DNA of 64,000 nt from Proteles cristata cristata (taxonomy: Eukaryota; Chordata; Mammalia; Carnivora; Hyaenidae): NCBI GenBank assembly GCA_017311185.1, contig JAESUZ010004512.1:145483-209482 (forward strand), read 5' to 3'. Of the stretch, positions 31,695-42,710 are shown in pieces. Positions within the stretch are counted from its first letter, which is position 1, and each line of letters opens with the position of its first letter. The notes under the pieces were generated by a model, which did no database searches, had not been told where the DNA came from, and saw only the letters and a list, made by a program, of their open reading frames with translations. The translations under genes were made by a program, and so were the position numbers.

Positions 31695-32440
31695 GGGTCA
31701 CTCTGACCACTGGATGGAGAATGAGCTGTAGGGATATATGAACATAATATGCCAGGCAGAGAAGGGCATGCCAGAGGGAGGAAAGGCCACAGCCCAAGGA
31801 CCAGACTCGAGAATGAGCATTGTCAAGGGGAACAGAGAAATTTCAGGCGGAAGGAACCTAGTGCACTTGGAGGAAGATGCATTTGCAATGTGACTTGCTT
31901 CCAGACTTTCAAGTTCTGAAGGACATTCCAAAGTTTTTGAACTTTTTCAGGGAGAAAAGATTCTGAAAGTTTATTTAAGAAGGGGATTTATAGAAAGTAT
32001 TAATTGGTTGAGGTCCAACCAAAACAACACAAACTTTTCTAGATATTTCAAACGAAAGTCATTTAATACCGGGAAGAGCTGAGAAAACAACTGAGGGATG
32101 AGATAGCAGCTCATCAGTGACAAATGGCAGCTAGCCAGCATGTCTCTTTGGGCTGGGGCACAAGGGGGGGGTGCTGTTACCAAAATCCAGAAGCTGGGGC
32201 TGTGCAGTAGTACATAGGTCCATGTTGGAGGCTCTCCAGCCAAGCTCAAGCCACGGGAAAGATGCAGAAGCTGCCAGTCCCTGCCTGAGGCTGACTTCTC
32301 TGTTTCTCAAACCAGATATCTTACTAGTGCTTCCCATTGACCAGAACTGGCCAGAAGTCAGCTGGCAAGGAAGTCTGAGTAACACAGCTTGGAGGAGAAG
32401 GGCAAGAACAGATCTTTGGCCAACAGAACATGGCTGCCCA
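31695..32440. other. Unassigned stretch, no gene seen
   Basis: No clear family. Facing frames at 32131-32577 and 32171-32596 overlap completely and extend into the next SINE, so neither is credible. Confidence 0.35.
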
Positions 32441-32460
32441 CTGGACCAGCTCTGTTTTCT

Positions 32461-32704
32461 TTTCTTTTCTTTCTTTCTTTCTTTTTTTTTTTTTAAATTT
32501 TTTAATGTTTTATTTGTTTCTGAGCGAGACACCGTGAACAGGGGAGGGTCAGAGAGAGAGGGAGACACAGAATCCAAAACAGGCTCCAGGCTCTGAGCTA
32601 GCTGTCAGCACAGAGCCCCATGCGGGGCTCGAACCCATGAACCGTGTGATTACGACCTGAGTCGAAGTCGGATGCTTAACCGACTGAGCCACCCAGGCGC
32701 CCCA
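32461..32704 (-). mobile_element. CAN-SINE with TTTC tail
   Basis: Antisense copy. Perfect 17-bp target-site duplication GACCAGCTCTGTTTTCT at 32444-32460 and 32705-32721. The tail carries (TTTC)n, a young microsatellite. Confidence 0.97.
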
Positions 32705-33064
32705 GACCAGCTCTGTTTTCTAGGGAGAGTGCAGTAGCAGCTGTGTTGGGGAAGGGCTGCTTGGCATTAGGGAGGCTGATTAGGAAATTACCACAAGACT
32801 CTAAGGGATCTGAGATGAGAATGTGAACTGGGCAGAGGTGGTGGGAATGGGGGGTGATGTAGACTCAAAGGACACAACCACTTGAATGTAGGGGGTTAGG
32901 AGGAGGAAGGGGGGTGCTATTTGAGGTTTCTCATTTGAGCAGCTGTGCAGAATCCAGGCAGGGAGTGGGAGGAGTGACCGTGAGGAACTCCATTTAAGGT
33001 TCCTACAGGTCACCCACAAGGAGACCGTGTGATTCCCCTCAGAGCCTTGGTTCCATTTTCTCCT

Positions 33065-33310
33065 TGGTGATAATGAATAATAATAGATAGTGCTTAATGA
33101 TGCCTCCTACGTGCCAGGCATGGCTCTAAGCGCCTTGTATGTAATAACTAATTTAATCCTTACAGTGCCCTTCTGTGGTAGATGTTGCTACCTTCGTTTT
33201 GCTGAGGGTAGCAGAACTCCCCTGCTACTGAGGCACAGAAAGGCAGTGCCTGATTAAGCTCACCTAGTTTATAGGGAGTGTAAACCCAGGCAGTCTTGCT
33301 CCAGCCCACC
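33065..33310 (-). mobile_element. MIR remnant, antisense
   Basis: TACGTGCCAGGCATGGCTC, TAAGCGCCTTGTATGTAAT, TTTAATCCTTACAGTGCCC, TACTGAGGCACAGAAAGGC and GTAAACCCAGGCAGTCTTGC in reverse MIR order. Confidence 0.85.
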
Positions 33311-33519
33311 TTAACCTCCCAGTGCCGTTGTGGAAATTGAGGTAAGATAGCCCAGGGTCTGACATAAAGCACTCACATTCTGGTTCAATATTATTGTCAG
33401 AAATATGTTCGCTTTTATGAGAAAATTTGGCCCACACTACCTTTAGAAGAATGAGAGATATTGGTGATCTCACTGAGAGAGGGAAGAGGTGTGGGAATTG
33501 AAATCACAATATTTGAGGT

Positions 33520-33755
33520 TTCATAGACTTGAGTTCAAATGTGGTCTCTTTACCTTGACATCTTGGTGCCCTGGAACAAAGGCATGTAACCTCTCTGAGT
33601 ATTGGCTTACTTGTTTGTGAAATGGGCACGATAATGCCTCACCTGCATGTTGAGAGGATTAAGCAAGGTCAAGGCTGTTCAGTGTTTAGCTCTGTGCACA
33701 GCACGAGTTTAGGTGCTCAGTAGTTAGGTGCTCAGTGGCTGTTAGGTCTCCCTTC
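33520..33755 (+). mobile_element. MIR remnant with 3' repeat
   Basis: GAGTTCAAATGTGGTCTC, GCATGTAACCTCTCTGAG, GTGAAATGGGCACGATAA and TGAGAGGATTAAGCAAGG. TAGGTGCTCAGT is present twice at 33710-33737. Confidence 0.75.
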
Positions 33756-34239
33756 CTGGGGACTCTCTTGGTCCAACCCTCTAATCCTTGGTCCTTGGTT
33801 CAAATCCTGGTTCATTAGGGATTTGTCTTTTTGTGAGCGCCTTTTCCTCTCACCCTTGGGTCCTCATTAAGGTGTTGGGACGGACCTCCAAGCCCCTAGC
33901 TCCAAAAGCCAGGCAGCCCACAATCTCCTGTCCTCAGCTTTCTGTGCTTTCAAATGGGGCCATAACCACAATCTCCAAAGCAGACTGCATACTGGTGGCC
34001 ACATTGAGAACAGGTTGTCTTTGGGCCCAGCAGTTTGTCCTCATGGGTATGGATTTGACATGAAGACATTCTGAGTCTTTACTCAAAGCAAAGGAAGAAG
34101 GCCTGGGGACAGAATCAACATTGGCATAATGTCTCTAAGAGTTTCAGGTATCTTAGAGATGGCCATTCAATTCATAAAATGTCATTTATTACTCTACATC
34201 TGGGCACGGGTAAAAAAAACAGTCAAATTGCTCTTACCT

Positions 34240-34560
34240 TCATTTATTTGTTCACCAAAAAAATTACTGAGTATCTACCATATGCCACACATAGTGAAAG
34301 GTGCTGGAAACATGGCAATGAACGGAAGTCCTCTTGATGCTCACGTTCTAGCTGGGATAAACAAACAGGTAAACCAATAAACACGTCGACCAATGACATA
34401 AGGCAATTTAACTTGGTGTTAGATGTTACATGGGACATAAGAGACAGACACACAAGTGTGCTGGAGAGACTGGTCAAGGAGCCCTTCCCGGGAAGGGCGC
34501 ATCTGAGACGAGACCTACAAGTAGATCTCGCTTCTATTCCAGGTCTGCAGATAGCTATTG
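34240..34560 (-). mobile_element. L2 LINE 3' end, antisense
   Basis: ATTACTGAGTATCTACCATATG, AGGTGCTGGAAACATGGC and CTCACGTTCTAGCTGGG follow the reverse L2 end. Confidence 0.7.
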
Positions 34561-34659
34561 GAATTCTCTAAGCATGGAAGGGACTGTCTGGGTTGAGACT
34601 TCATTTACATTTCAAGAGTGCTCAGAAACCTTTGGAAGAGATTTTCTCTGCAGACTTGA

Positions 34660-35060
34660 GAGAATTAATTAGTTAATACCTGCGTGACACTTGAAGATCT
34701 TGGAGGAACGGGAACATCTTATTATTTCCCCATTGAGGGTTTCTAAATGGAGGTCTGAGTACCTGGGATTCTTGCCCAAAGGAGGCTGAAAGAGAAATGC
34801 CCCGCAGTCCCCTGCTAAAGAAGCATTTCTTTCTCCTGCCCTGTTGGGAAATCTGACTTCCATTTTTATAAGGCCAAAGAGGGACATGTAAACAGGGCCA
34901 GTTCTGACTCTGTAATTAATTTCAAAGAAAGTCTTTTACCTTCGCTGCCTATCAAAAGATTAAAAAATAACTTTTGTTTAGGTAATACCTTCCTCTAGAG
35001 AGCTCATGCCACTCGACAGCAAGGAGTTTGATCATGTTGCCTTGCTGTGAAGCAGGCAGG
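34660..35060. other. Candidate conserved noncoding stretch
   Basis: Repeat-free. Words include CTGTAATTAATTTCAAAG, CTATCAAAAGATTAAAAAA and GTTTGATCATGTTGC. Overlapping frames on opposite strands argue against an exon. Confidence 0.25.
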
Positions 35061-35244
35061 AAATCCACTTCATTTTTATTTTTTAAACATGCACAAAATT
35101 ACACCAAAGCAACCTTGGGGGATCCAGCTGTCAGAAGCTGTACCTTTTGCTCTGTCCCAGGTCCTTATCCTTGGCTCTGCTTCCTTTGGAGAATTTGGAT
35201 TTTTGCTGATAATTTTCATCCAATTAATCTTTCCCTCTGCTTTT

Positions 35245-35690
35245 CCCTAATAATAGCTAATGCTGATTGTGCCCTTGCCCCAAGCCAGGCACTCTGCACG
35301 CATCATCTCATATAACTGAACATTTATGGAGGCAGGTACTATTGATCACAGATGAGGAAATTGAGGCCCATAGGAGCCAAGAAACTTCCTGACATCCCGG
35401 TGCTGCTGCTGCCTTTTTTTTTTTTTTTTTTTAAATCTTTATTTTTGAGAGACAGAGTGTGAGTGGGTGAGGGGCAGCAAGAGAGGGAGACACACAATCT
35501 GAAGCAGGCTCCAGGCTCTGAGCTGTTAGCACAGAGCCCAACACGGGGCTTGAACTCACGAATCGTGAGATCATGACCCGAGCCAGAATCGGACACTTAA
35601 CCGACTGAGCCACCCAGGCACCCCAGTGAGATCCAGGTGCTTCTAAGCAGCAGGACTGGAACTCAGAGCCAGGCAATGTGACACCATAGT
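35245..35690 (-). mobile_element. MIR remnant, antisense, split by a SINE
   Basis: CAAGCCAGGCACTCTGCACG, GGAGGCAGGTACTATTGATC and CAGATGAGGAAATTGAGGCC on the left; GCAGGACTGGAACTCAGAGC on the right of the SINE. Confidence 0.8.
35415..35624 (-). mobile_element. CAN-SINE in MIR
   Basis: Antisense, T-tail from 35415, head ending CCACCCAGGCACCCC. No clear target-site duplication. Flanks CCCGGTGCTGCTGC and ATCCAGGTGCTTC share only GGTGCT. Confidence 0.93.
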
Positions 35691-35813
35691 GCACACACAG
35701 AAAAAAATAGCATCTACTGCCTCGTTTGAATTAAAGCCCTGAGAATAACTTGGGTATCTTTGCAGATTCTTCGTGCAGTACCAGATTCAGGGCACTGAAG
35801 GCATACCATTTAT

Positions 35814-35902
35814 TTATTTATTTTTGGGGTGACAGTATAGGGTTTTTTTTCTTTTCTTTCTTTCTTTTCTTTCTTTTTCTTTTCTTTTTTTTTTTTTTTT
35901 TT
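35814..35902. repeat. ATTT and TTTC simple repeats
   Basis: TTTATTTA units then TTTC/TTTTC units and a T run. The preserved GGGTGACAG between them suggests a worn SINE tail, but no body is visible. Confidence 0.75.
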
Positions 35903-36885
35903 GCATGTGAAGCAGCGTGGGTGGGAGGTAGGCGGGTGCAGAGTGGAGAGAAATGCCTTTTATGGATCGTCTGCTAAACCTTGTGAAGCCGTAGCCGCAT
36001 CTCGGTGCCAGACAACTGCGCCTGCTGACTTAATGGCTCTGAAGGATGACAAGGCTTAAAAAATCGACTGTCACTGCAGAGTTTAGAACAGATTGAAATA
36101 GAGGGCTTGAGTCATCTGTTAAAGATGCCACTCTGGGCCCATGTCATGCAATGCCCAGTTAGAGCCAGGAACACAGTAAAAAAAAAACCACACAACTTTG
36201 CTTCAATTTGATGCCTAAGGCCCCTGTCCTGTATGAGGAGACAGCCCAACGCACACTGCCGCTTGGCACACATCTCATTTCTGGTGGTCACTTGTCACGG
36301 AAGGGTGCAGCTGAATTATAGGAAGGGCCTCTGGTCCAGTAATTAGTAAATAGTAAGGATCCCTGGCAAAGGTAATGAGATGGGTCGCCATTGCCTGCAA
36401 TGTCCCTGTCTACTCTGCTTCAGTGACCCTGTTCACCTTGGCATGCCCCACAGCCAGGTGCCCCCCTGTGTGTTCCCAGGGTACACCTGCATCCACAGCC
36501 GCACTTGTCCTGTCCCCAGCCCAGACTTCACAGCAAGCCTTGTCTGAAACTTATCCTCACCTCCACTGTTATGGAAATTATTGAAATTATTCAGAGCATG
36601 AGGTTTAGAATCAGAGGAACCATAAGTAGACGGTCCCCATTGTTGGAAACATGCATATGACAAACCCACGTAAACTGAGAAAGGCCTGATTACAACCAAT
36701 CGGGATGTCAGTGGAAGCCCAGAGAAGTACCTTAGTTATTGTGTAAGGGGAGCGATGTGCATCTTGTCTAGCGAGGTGGAGGAGGGGCTTTTGAAAGGTA
36801 GGGGTGGGTATACAGACATGATGGCAGGGAAAGAGGGCTTTCCCTTTTCCCCAGGGAAAGAGGAAAGATGGCTGGAGGGTAGAGA
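35903..36885. other. Single-copy stretch, partly conserved-looking
   Basis: 36000-36180 contains CTGCGCCTGCTGACTTAATGG and AGCAGTTTAGAACAG-like text with CpGs and is repeat-free. The remainder is unassigned. No gene. Confidence 0.3.
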
Positions 36886-36889
36886 TACT

Positions 36890-37105
36890 GATGATGGAGC
36901 AGACCAATTGGCTTAGAATCCTGGCTGCACTAACCAGCTGTATGACCTTAGGCAAGTACTTAACCTCTGTGTGCTTTAGTTTTGCCAGCTTGAAAGTGAA
37001 GATTAAGAATAGCATCTAACTATTGGGTTGTCACAGAGATTAGATCCTGAGGAGTACAAGTGTCTGGCACCATGTTAGTGCTCAATGAATTTTAGCTGAA
37101 AAACA
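36890..37105 (+). mobile_element. MIR remnant
   Basis: TAGAATCCTGGCTGCACTAACC, AGCTGTATGACCTTAGGC, GTACTTAACCTCTGTGTGC, GTCTGGCACCATGTTAG and GTGCTCAATGAATTTTAGC, a nearly complete sense MIR. Confidence 0.85.
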
Positions 37106-37390
37106 AAGCCAATAAGAAGGGATCCAGTAACTATTTATTGACTTGGGAAGATGGAGAGAATTGGAACGAGTGGTGGATCATCATCCATCAGGATGGTGAT
37201 TAAATAGAAAATCCTGTGAGGACCTGTGGCCTGGGGGAATGGTAACTGCATCTTACAGAAGTATCGTGACTTCCCCCGGGAGTATTGATAAGGAGGAAAA
37301 TCTGTAATACTGGAAGAGGAAGATTTTTAGGGTAAATGATGTATATGTAAAAAGTAGTTTATACAGGTGTGGTATAATAAGCATAGTTCA

Positions 37391-37645
37391 TCTTTTTTTT
37401 TTTTTTTTACTTTAGAGAGAGCATGAGTAGGGGAGGGGGCAGAGGGAATCTTTTTTTTTTTTTTTTTTTTTAATTTTAGAGAAAGATAGCACGGGAGAGG
37501 GGCAGAGGGAGAGAGAGAATCTTAAGCAGGCTCTATGCTCAGTGTAGAGCCTGGCATGGGGCTCGATGCCACGACCCTGGGATCATGAACAGAGTCAAAA
37601 TCAAGAGTCAGATGCTCAATAGACCAAGCCGCCCAGGCGCCCCAA
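37391..37645 (-). mobile_element. CAN-SINE with a repeated tail and partial body
   Basis: Antisense. A T run plus AGAGAGCATGAGTAGGGG and GCAGAGGGAATC is followed at 37451 by a second T run and a second copy of the same portion (AGAAAGATAGCACGGG and onward) that continues to the head. Flanks TTCATCTTT at 37388 and 37652 look like the outer duplication. Either a second SINE landed in the first or there is an internal duplication. Confidence 0.88.
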
Positions 37646-37734
37646 TCTATTTCATCTTTGTCCTGGTTCTGGCACAGAGCTCCTCAAACCCTCGGAATTT
37701 GCTGATAGGAGTGTTTTTTCTTACTTAAAACAAA

Positions 37735-38400
37735 AAAAAAAAAAGAGCCCTTAATAGATCACACCTGAGTTAATGCTGATCTAGTGACTTAGGGTGGGAC
37801 CCCTAGGTGACCTCAGGATGGGGCTGCTCACCAGAAAGGCCAAGTGATGGAAAGGTTGGAACTTTCCATCCCACCCACTGGACCCTAAAAAGAGGAGTCA
37901 GTGTATGTGTAGTGGGGGTCTGGAGCATAAGGTCTGTAAAACTCTTGAATAACACGATTTTGAATAATTTTGGGGTTAGTGAACCCTACAGTCCATAGAG
38001 ACAGAAACTCTTGTACTTGGGGACTTTCCGGACCTTGTCCTGTGTACCTCTTCATCTGGCTGTTCATTTGTATCCTTTATAATGTCCTTTCAATAAATGG
38101 GTAATGGTAAAGTGTTTCCTTGGGTTCTGTGAGCCATTATGGCAAATTATCAAACCTGAAGAGGGGGTCATGGAAACCCTGATTTGTGGCTAACTGGAGA
38201 GAAGTAATTGGCATGTGTCTGGGGCCGTCTTATGGGACTGACCCTTCCCCTGTGGAATCTGTACTGACTCCAAGGAGTTAGTGTCAGAATTGAATTAAAT
38301 TGGAGGATACCCCCTTGGTGTCCACAGAAGACTGGAGAATTGTTTGCAGTGGAAAACCCACCCATTTTGTGCCAGAAATGTTGAGTGGGGAACCATTTTT
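37735..38400 (+). mobile_element. ERV-type LTR remnant
   Basis: In order: CCTGAGTTAATGCTGATC, CTCAGGATGGGGCTGCTCACC, GGTTGGAACTTTCCATCCC, CTCTTCATCTGGCTGTTC, CCTTTATAATGTCC with AATAAATGGGTAATGG, TTCTGTGAGCCATTATGGC, GAGGGGGTCATGGAAACCC and GTGCCAGAAATGTTGAG. This is the layout of a common mammalian ERV LTR including its polyadenylation area. Family is not assigned. No viral genes are attached. Confidence 0.7.
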
Positions 38401-38410
38401 CTTTTGACTT

Positions 38411-38614
38411 TTTTTTTTAAATGTTTATTTTTGAGAGAGATACAGAGCATGAGTGGGGGATGGGCAGAGAGAGAGAGAGGGAGACACAGGATTGGAAGCA
38501 GGCCACACTGAGCTGGCAGCACAGAGCCCAAGGTAGGGTTTGAACTCGGGAAAGGTGAGATCATGACTTGAGCCGAAGTCAGAAATATAACCAACTGAGC
38601 CACCCAGGCACCCC
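38411..38614 (-). mobile_element. CAN-SINE beside the LTR 3' end
   Basis: Antisense, body ATGACTTGAGCCGAAGTC, head CCACCCAGGCACCCC. Short duplication GACTTTT at 38406-38412 and 38615-38621. Confidence 0.92.
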
Positions 38615-38624
38615 GACTTTTAAC

Positions 38625-39330
38625 AGGTTTGTAAAGGCCTGGTGGCTTGGTCGTGCCAACTTGGGAATGGTCTGTAATGGAGAGTATACTAAGTCAGTGG
38701 GTTTGAGAGGACAAGTCTTGACTGGAAAGACAATTGGGGAGTCACATGAGATAAAAAGAAGGAATTCTGGAGTGTTTTAATGATATAAAAGGGAGTGAAG
38801 CAAAAACACAGCTGGGATTCAGCACAAGGAGCAGAGGCATAGGTCCTTTGTGTGGACTTCACTCCCAGTAGCCTGGATCACGAGGCAATAAGCAGGGAAG
38901 GAAAGGCTGACTGTGGGTGGGACAGAATGTGGACCTGGCTGCATCACCCGGAGTGAGGCTGGAGAGAGGCTTACGTAGGGAACAAAGACTGGCATTGCTC
39001 CAGAAGAGCTAGTGCCATGAACAACAGGGATATTCCAAGTTCGTGTTTGGGAGAACGTCTTGGGCATTGCATCGAACCGTCTTTTCTCTTTTGAGGGTAA
39101 TTGCATAGTATTTTGCTGAAACTTTCTAGGATCCTTTTGGAGAGAGGCAACGCCTACTTACATTACCATGAATAATCTTGGTCCTTCATCAGATGTTTAA
39201 GTAAGTGTAGGGGCAATAAGCAAGAATAGTTGCAGAAAACAGTAAAGCCTGGACTAAAAGCAAACATGGCAGCCTCCTTAAACAGCAAAGTTGGGGATGA
39301 AGAAACCGTGGAGGAGGAGAATGTAATTTG
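38625..39330. other. Unassigned stretch
   Basis: May contain more LTR-internal or single-copy DNA. No gene signal. Confidence 0.35.
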
Positions 39331-39334
39331 GATC

Positions 39335-39520
39335 TTGATAATAACAGTGGTGGGTCAGGTCAGACAGCGTGCCGAGCACCGTCCGAGCCTTTAATATGAG
39401 TTAGTCCTCATAACAACCCAGTGACATGGGTATGATGTCATCCTCAGGGTATCAATGAGGAAACCGAGGCACAAAAGCTGATAAGTGGTAGGGTCAGAAT
39501 TGAAAATAAGCCTGGGCACT
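39335..39520 (-). mobile_element. MIR remnant, antisense
   Basis: GTGCCGAGCACCGTCCGAGCC, TAGTCCTCATAACAACCC, GAGGAAACCGAGGCACAAAAG and GTCAGAATTGAAAATAAGCC. Confidence 0.8.
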
Positions 39521-39879
39521 GAGCATGACGTAGTAGTCCTCACTGTTTCCTTTCTGGAGACTAAAATCAGAACTGCAGGTGTAAATCATTCATAGTGTGT
39601 TGTTTCTAGGTATTCCTCCCTTTGGAGTGAAATGTATATGGTTCCCATTCCTTGGTGGGGGCTGTATAATTCTAAATAAATCTTTTTGTGGTCTTCATGA
39701 AGTCTTGAGCTGAAAACTCCCTGCACGTATCGTAAATGGTGAAAATGTTGGCAGGGTGGACCCTGCCCTCCTACTGCAGTGGGAATTCCATTGCCCAGGC
39801 CACACCTCTAAGCAGCCTCTGGGCTGGCCCAGAAGTCCCAGGCACAGCAGATTAATGTGTCCGAAGCTGGACTGACGCT

Positions 39880-40120
39880 TTGTGTCTGAGTCTGTTTTTT
39901 CATCCTTCTGGCTATGAACCTGGGATCCTCGATTTCTTCCCTCTCTTTCAGTCCCCAGCTTCCTGTCCGGTCAGCCATCAAGTCATCAGGTGCGATTTCT
40001 TAAATGGTCCTCAAACAGGGCCCTGGCTCCATTCCTACTGGCACCACCCTTGGGCTGGCTGCACCAACTCTTTTGTAACTATCTCAGCAGCCGCTTTCCA
40101 CCTGCTGACCCTGCCTGACT
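39880..40120 (+). mobile_element. Possible L2 remnant
   Basis: TCGATTTCTTCCCTCTCTTTC, CCATCAAGTCATCAGGTG, CTACTGGCACCACCCTTGG and AACTATCTCAGCAGCC roughly follow an upstream part of sense L2. Confidence 0.4.
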
Positions 40121-40410
40121 TCCATCATCTTGTGTTTAATGTTTCCCATATTATTTTTTTTAATTTTCTTTTTTCCTCCATAAATTGTTTTGATTTCTGT
40201 TATGTTTTCTGAAAACTTGGAAGGCAATATACCTTGATTTTAATTCTATTAGCTACCTTCAAGATTTGAAAAGACATTCTTTATTAAACCATCAGAGTCA
40301 ATTCCAGAAGTGCACTTTTGGAAAGAATGCCCCTTTTTTTTGTGGAGGATGAAATATTTCATTTACAATCTTTTTCCTGCCCCAGATTTTGTGAATGTAA
40401 CACTATCACT

Positions 40411-40542
40411 TTTTTTTAAAGTAGGCTTCATGCCTAGCATGGAACCGAATGCTGGACTTGAACTTACAACCCTGAGATCAAGAGCTATGCTGAGATCAAG
40501 AGTTGGATGCTTAACTGACTGAGCCACCCACGCACCCCAACC
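40411..40542 (-). mobile_element. Short old CAN-SINE with duplicated GAGATCAAGAG
   Basis: Antisense short form: AAAGTAGGCTTCATGCCTAGC, CTGAGATCAAGAG twice, head GAGCCACCCACGCACCCC. Flanks ATCACTTTTTT at 40406 and 40544. Confidence 0.88.
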
Positions 40543-40599
40543 CCATCACTTTTTTAATTATTAAAAAAAAACTTGTGGGAGAGGGACTATCAAGCTTGT

Positions 40600-40930
40600 A
40601 TCCATACTAAAACAATATTTCAAAGTCACCACTTCTATTCTGCTTCACTGGTTGCCAAAGGTACTACATGTCTTTGCCAGTCACCATTTCCTCGAGGGGT
40701 TCTTGACTATTTACCTCTGATTGCCATTTCATTTTTCCAGCACGTGTCTTCAAGTATTTTATTCAGGATGGGTCTTTGCATGTTTGAGAAAATCTTTCTG
40801 GTGACTTCTCCCCAAATTACTTCTTGGCTGGATATAGGACCTTTTGTGCACAACTGGAGTGCTTTATAACTGATGCTCCAGTGTTGCCACCATTTAGTGC
40901 CCTAGAGTGCAAGTCCAAAGCCAACACAAC
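40600..40930 (-). mobile_element. Possible old L1 piece, antisense
   Basis: TTCAAGTATTTTATTCAGG, AAAATCTTTCTGGTGACTTC and CTTGGCTGGATATAGG resemble reverse old-L1 ORF2, but are too worn for certainty. Confidence 0.35.
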
Positions 40931-40974
40931 GTTTCCCCTAGATACTTATAGGAATTTTAAAAATTTACTCCATT

Positions 40975-41100
40975 TGGGGCATCAGGGTGGCTCAGTCAGT
41001 TAAGCATCTGACTCTTGATCTCAGCTCAGGTCTTGATCTCAAGGTCATGAGCCCCCTCAATGGGCTCCTTGATGGCCATGAAGCCGACTTAAAATTTGTT
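40975..41100 (+). mobile_element. Short old CAN-SINE
   Basis: GGGCATCAGGGTGGCTCAG, TTGATCTCAGCTCAGGTC and a truncated body. The A-rich tail is nearly gone. Confidence 0.8.
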
Positions 41101-41204
41101 TTTGTTCCATTTTATCTCTGTGTGGATCATATTTGCCTGAAGTCCAGCCTCCACTTTTATTTCACTTTTTTCATCTCAAGATGATTTTTAATTTGTTAAT
41201 CAAT

Positions 41205-41541
41205 TTTTAATAGGTCTCCTAGCCAATATTTTCAATTTGGGACACAGTTCACGTACCATAAAATTCACCATTTTATAGCATGCGATCCAGCGGATTTTAG
41301 TATAATTCACAAGGTTATGCAACTGTCACCACTAACTACTTCCAGAATGTTTTCATCACTCCGTAAAGAAATCCAGACTCTTTAGCAGTCACTCCCGATT
41401 CCCTTCCCTCCTCCCTTTTCCCCACTCCACCAGCCCCCAGCAACCACTAATCTGCTTTCCATGTCTACAGGTTCTCCTATTCCAAATACTTCCTATAAAT
41501 GGAGTCCTACACTATGCAGCCTTTTGTGTCTGTCTTCTTTC

Positions 41542-41550
<9 letters not shown>
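41205..41550 (-). mobile_element. Old L1 3' end, antisense
   Basis: ACCATAAAATTCACCATTTT, TGCAACTGTCACCACTAAC, CCCCCAGCAACCACTAATC and CTATAAATGGAGTCC follow reverse old-L1 sequence. The younger L1 and SINE that follow truncate it. Confidence 0.8.
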
Positions 41551-41572
<22 letters not shown>

Positions 41573-41779
41573 AATATTTTTATTATTTCTAGGAGAGAGA
41601 GAGAGAGACAGCATGAGCAGGGGAGGGTCAGAGAGAGGGAGACACAGACTCTGAAATAGGCTCCAGGCTCTGAGCTGGCAGTCAGCACAGAGCCCGATGC
41701 GGGGCCCGAACCCACGAACCGCGAGATCATGACCTAAGCGAAAGTCGGACGCTTAACCGACTAAGCCACCTAGGCGTCC
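41551..41779 (-). mobile_element. CAN-SINE, CTAAGCGAAAGT subfamily
   Basis: Antisense, nearly consensus. Target-site duplication CTTCTTTCATTTATTT at 41534-41549 and 41780-41795. Shares TTTCTAGG, GGCAGTCAGC and ACCTAAGCGAAAGTCGG with the other subfamily members. Confidence 0.96.
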
Positions 41780-41924
41780 CTTCTTTCATTTATTTTATCT
41801 TAATTTTTATTTTTTTAAAAATTTACATCCAAGTTAGTTAACATATAGTGTAATAATGATTTCAGGAACAGAATTTAGTGATTCATCACTTACATATAGC
41901 ATTCAGTGCTCATCCCAACAAATG

Positions 41925-42421
41925 GTTTTTTTTTTTTGGGGGAACATCTTTTTACTTTTTATTTTTTTTCCTTAAATAATTATCAAGTTGATTTCCATAC
42001 AGCACCCAGTACTCATCCCCACAAGTGCCCTCCTCCATGCCCGTCTCCCTCCTTCCCCTCCCCCCAACCCCCATCAGCCCTCAGTTGGTTCTTGGGATTC
42101 AAGAGTCTCTCCTGGTTTGCCTCCTTCCCTCTCCCCCACTATTTCTCCCCTTCTTCTCCCCCATGGTCCTCTGTTAAGTTCTCCTATATGTGCAAACATG
42201 GTATCTGTCCTTCTCTGCCTGACTCATTTAGCTCAGCAGAACACCCTCAAGTTCCATCCATCTTGCTGCACATGGCCGGATTTCCTTCTTTCTCATTGCC
42301 ATGTAGTATTCCATCGTATAGATAAACCACATCTTCTTGATCCATTTGTCTGTTGATGGACACTTAGGCTCTTTCCATGCTTTGGCTCTTTCCATGTTTT
42401 GGCTCTTTCCATGTTTTGGCT
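41925..42421 (-). mobile_element. Nested 5'-truncated L1 with triplicated 17-mer
   Basis: Antisense L1 3' end inserted in the L1 above. Target-site duplication CCAACAAATG at 41915-41924 and 42422-42431. Its truncated 5' end (right side) carries three tandem copies of GGCTCTTTCCATGYTTT at 42367-42417. ORF2 end is readable at 42228-42366. Confidence 0.92.
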
Positions 42422-42455
42422 CCAACAAATGTCCTCCTTGATGCCCCTCACCCAT
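42228..42455 (-). pseudogene. L1 ORF2 C-terminal remnant
   Basis: A 75-codon frame containing DKWIKKMWFIYTMEYYMAMR and ARWMELEGVLLS, the end of L1 ORF2, preceded by the peptide product of the triplicated 17-mer. It has no catalytic domains. Confidence 0.85.
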
Positions 42456-42514
42456 TTAGCCCATCTCCCCATCCAACAACCCTCAGTTTGTTTTCTGTAT
42501 TTAAGAGTCTCTTA

Positions 42515-42710
42515 CGGGGGCACCTGGGTGGCTCAGTCGGTTAAGTGTCCGACTTCGGCTCAGGTCATGATCTCACAGTTTGTGGGTTTGAGCCCCGCGT
42601 CGGGCTCTGTGCTGACAGCTAGCTCAGAGCCTGGAGCCTGTCTTCAGATTCTGTGTCTCCCTCTCTCTCTGACCCTCCCCTGCTCACGCTGTCTCTCAGG
42701 AAAAAAAAAA
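42515..42710 (+). mobile_element. CAN-SINE in L1
   Basis: Sense, low divergence, GGGGGCACCTGGGTGGCTC to CTCTCAGGAAAAAAAAAAA. Target-site duplication around GTCTCTTA at 42507-42514 and 42713-42720. Confidence 0.95.
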
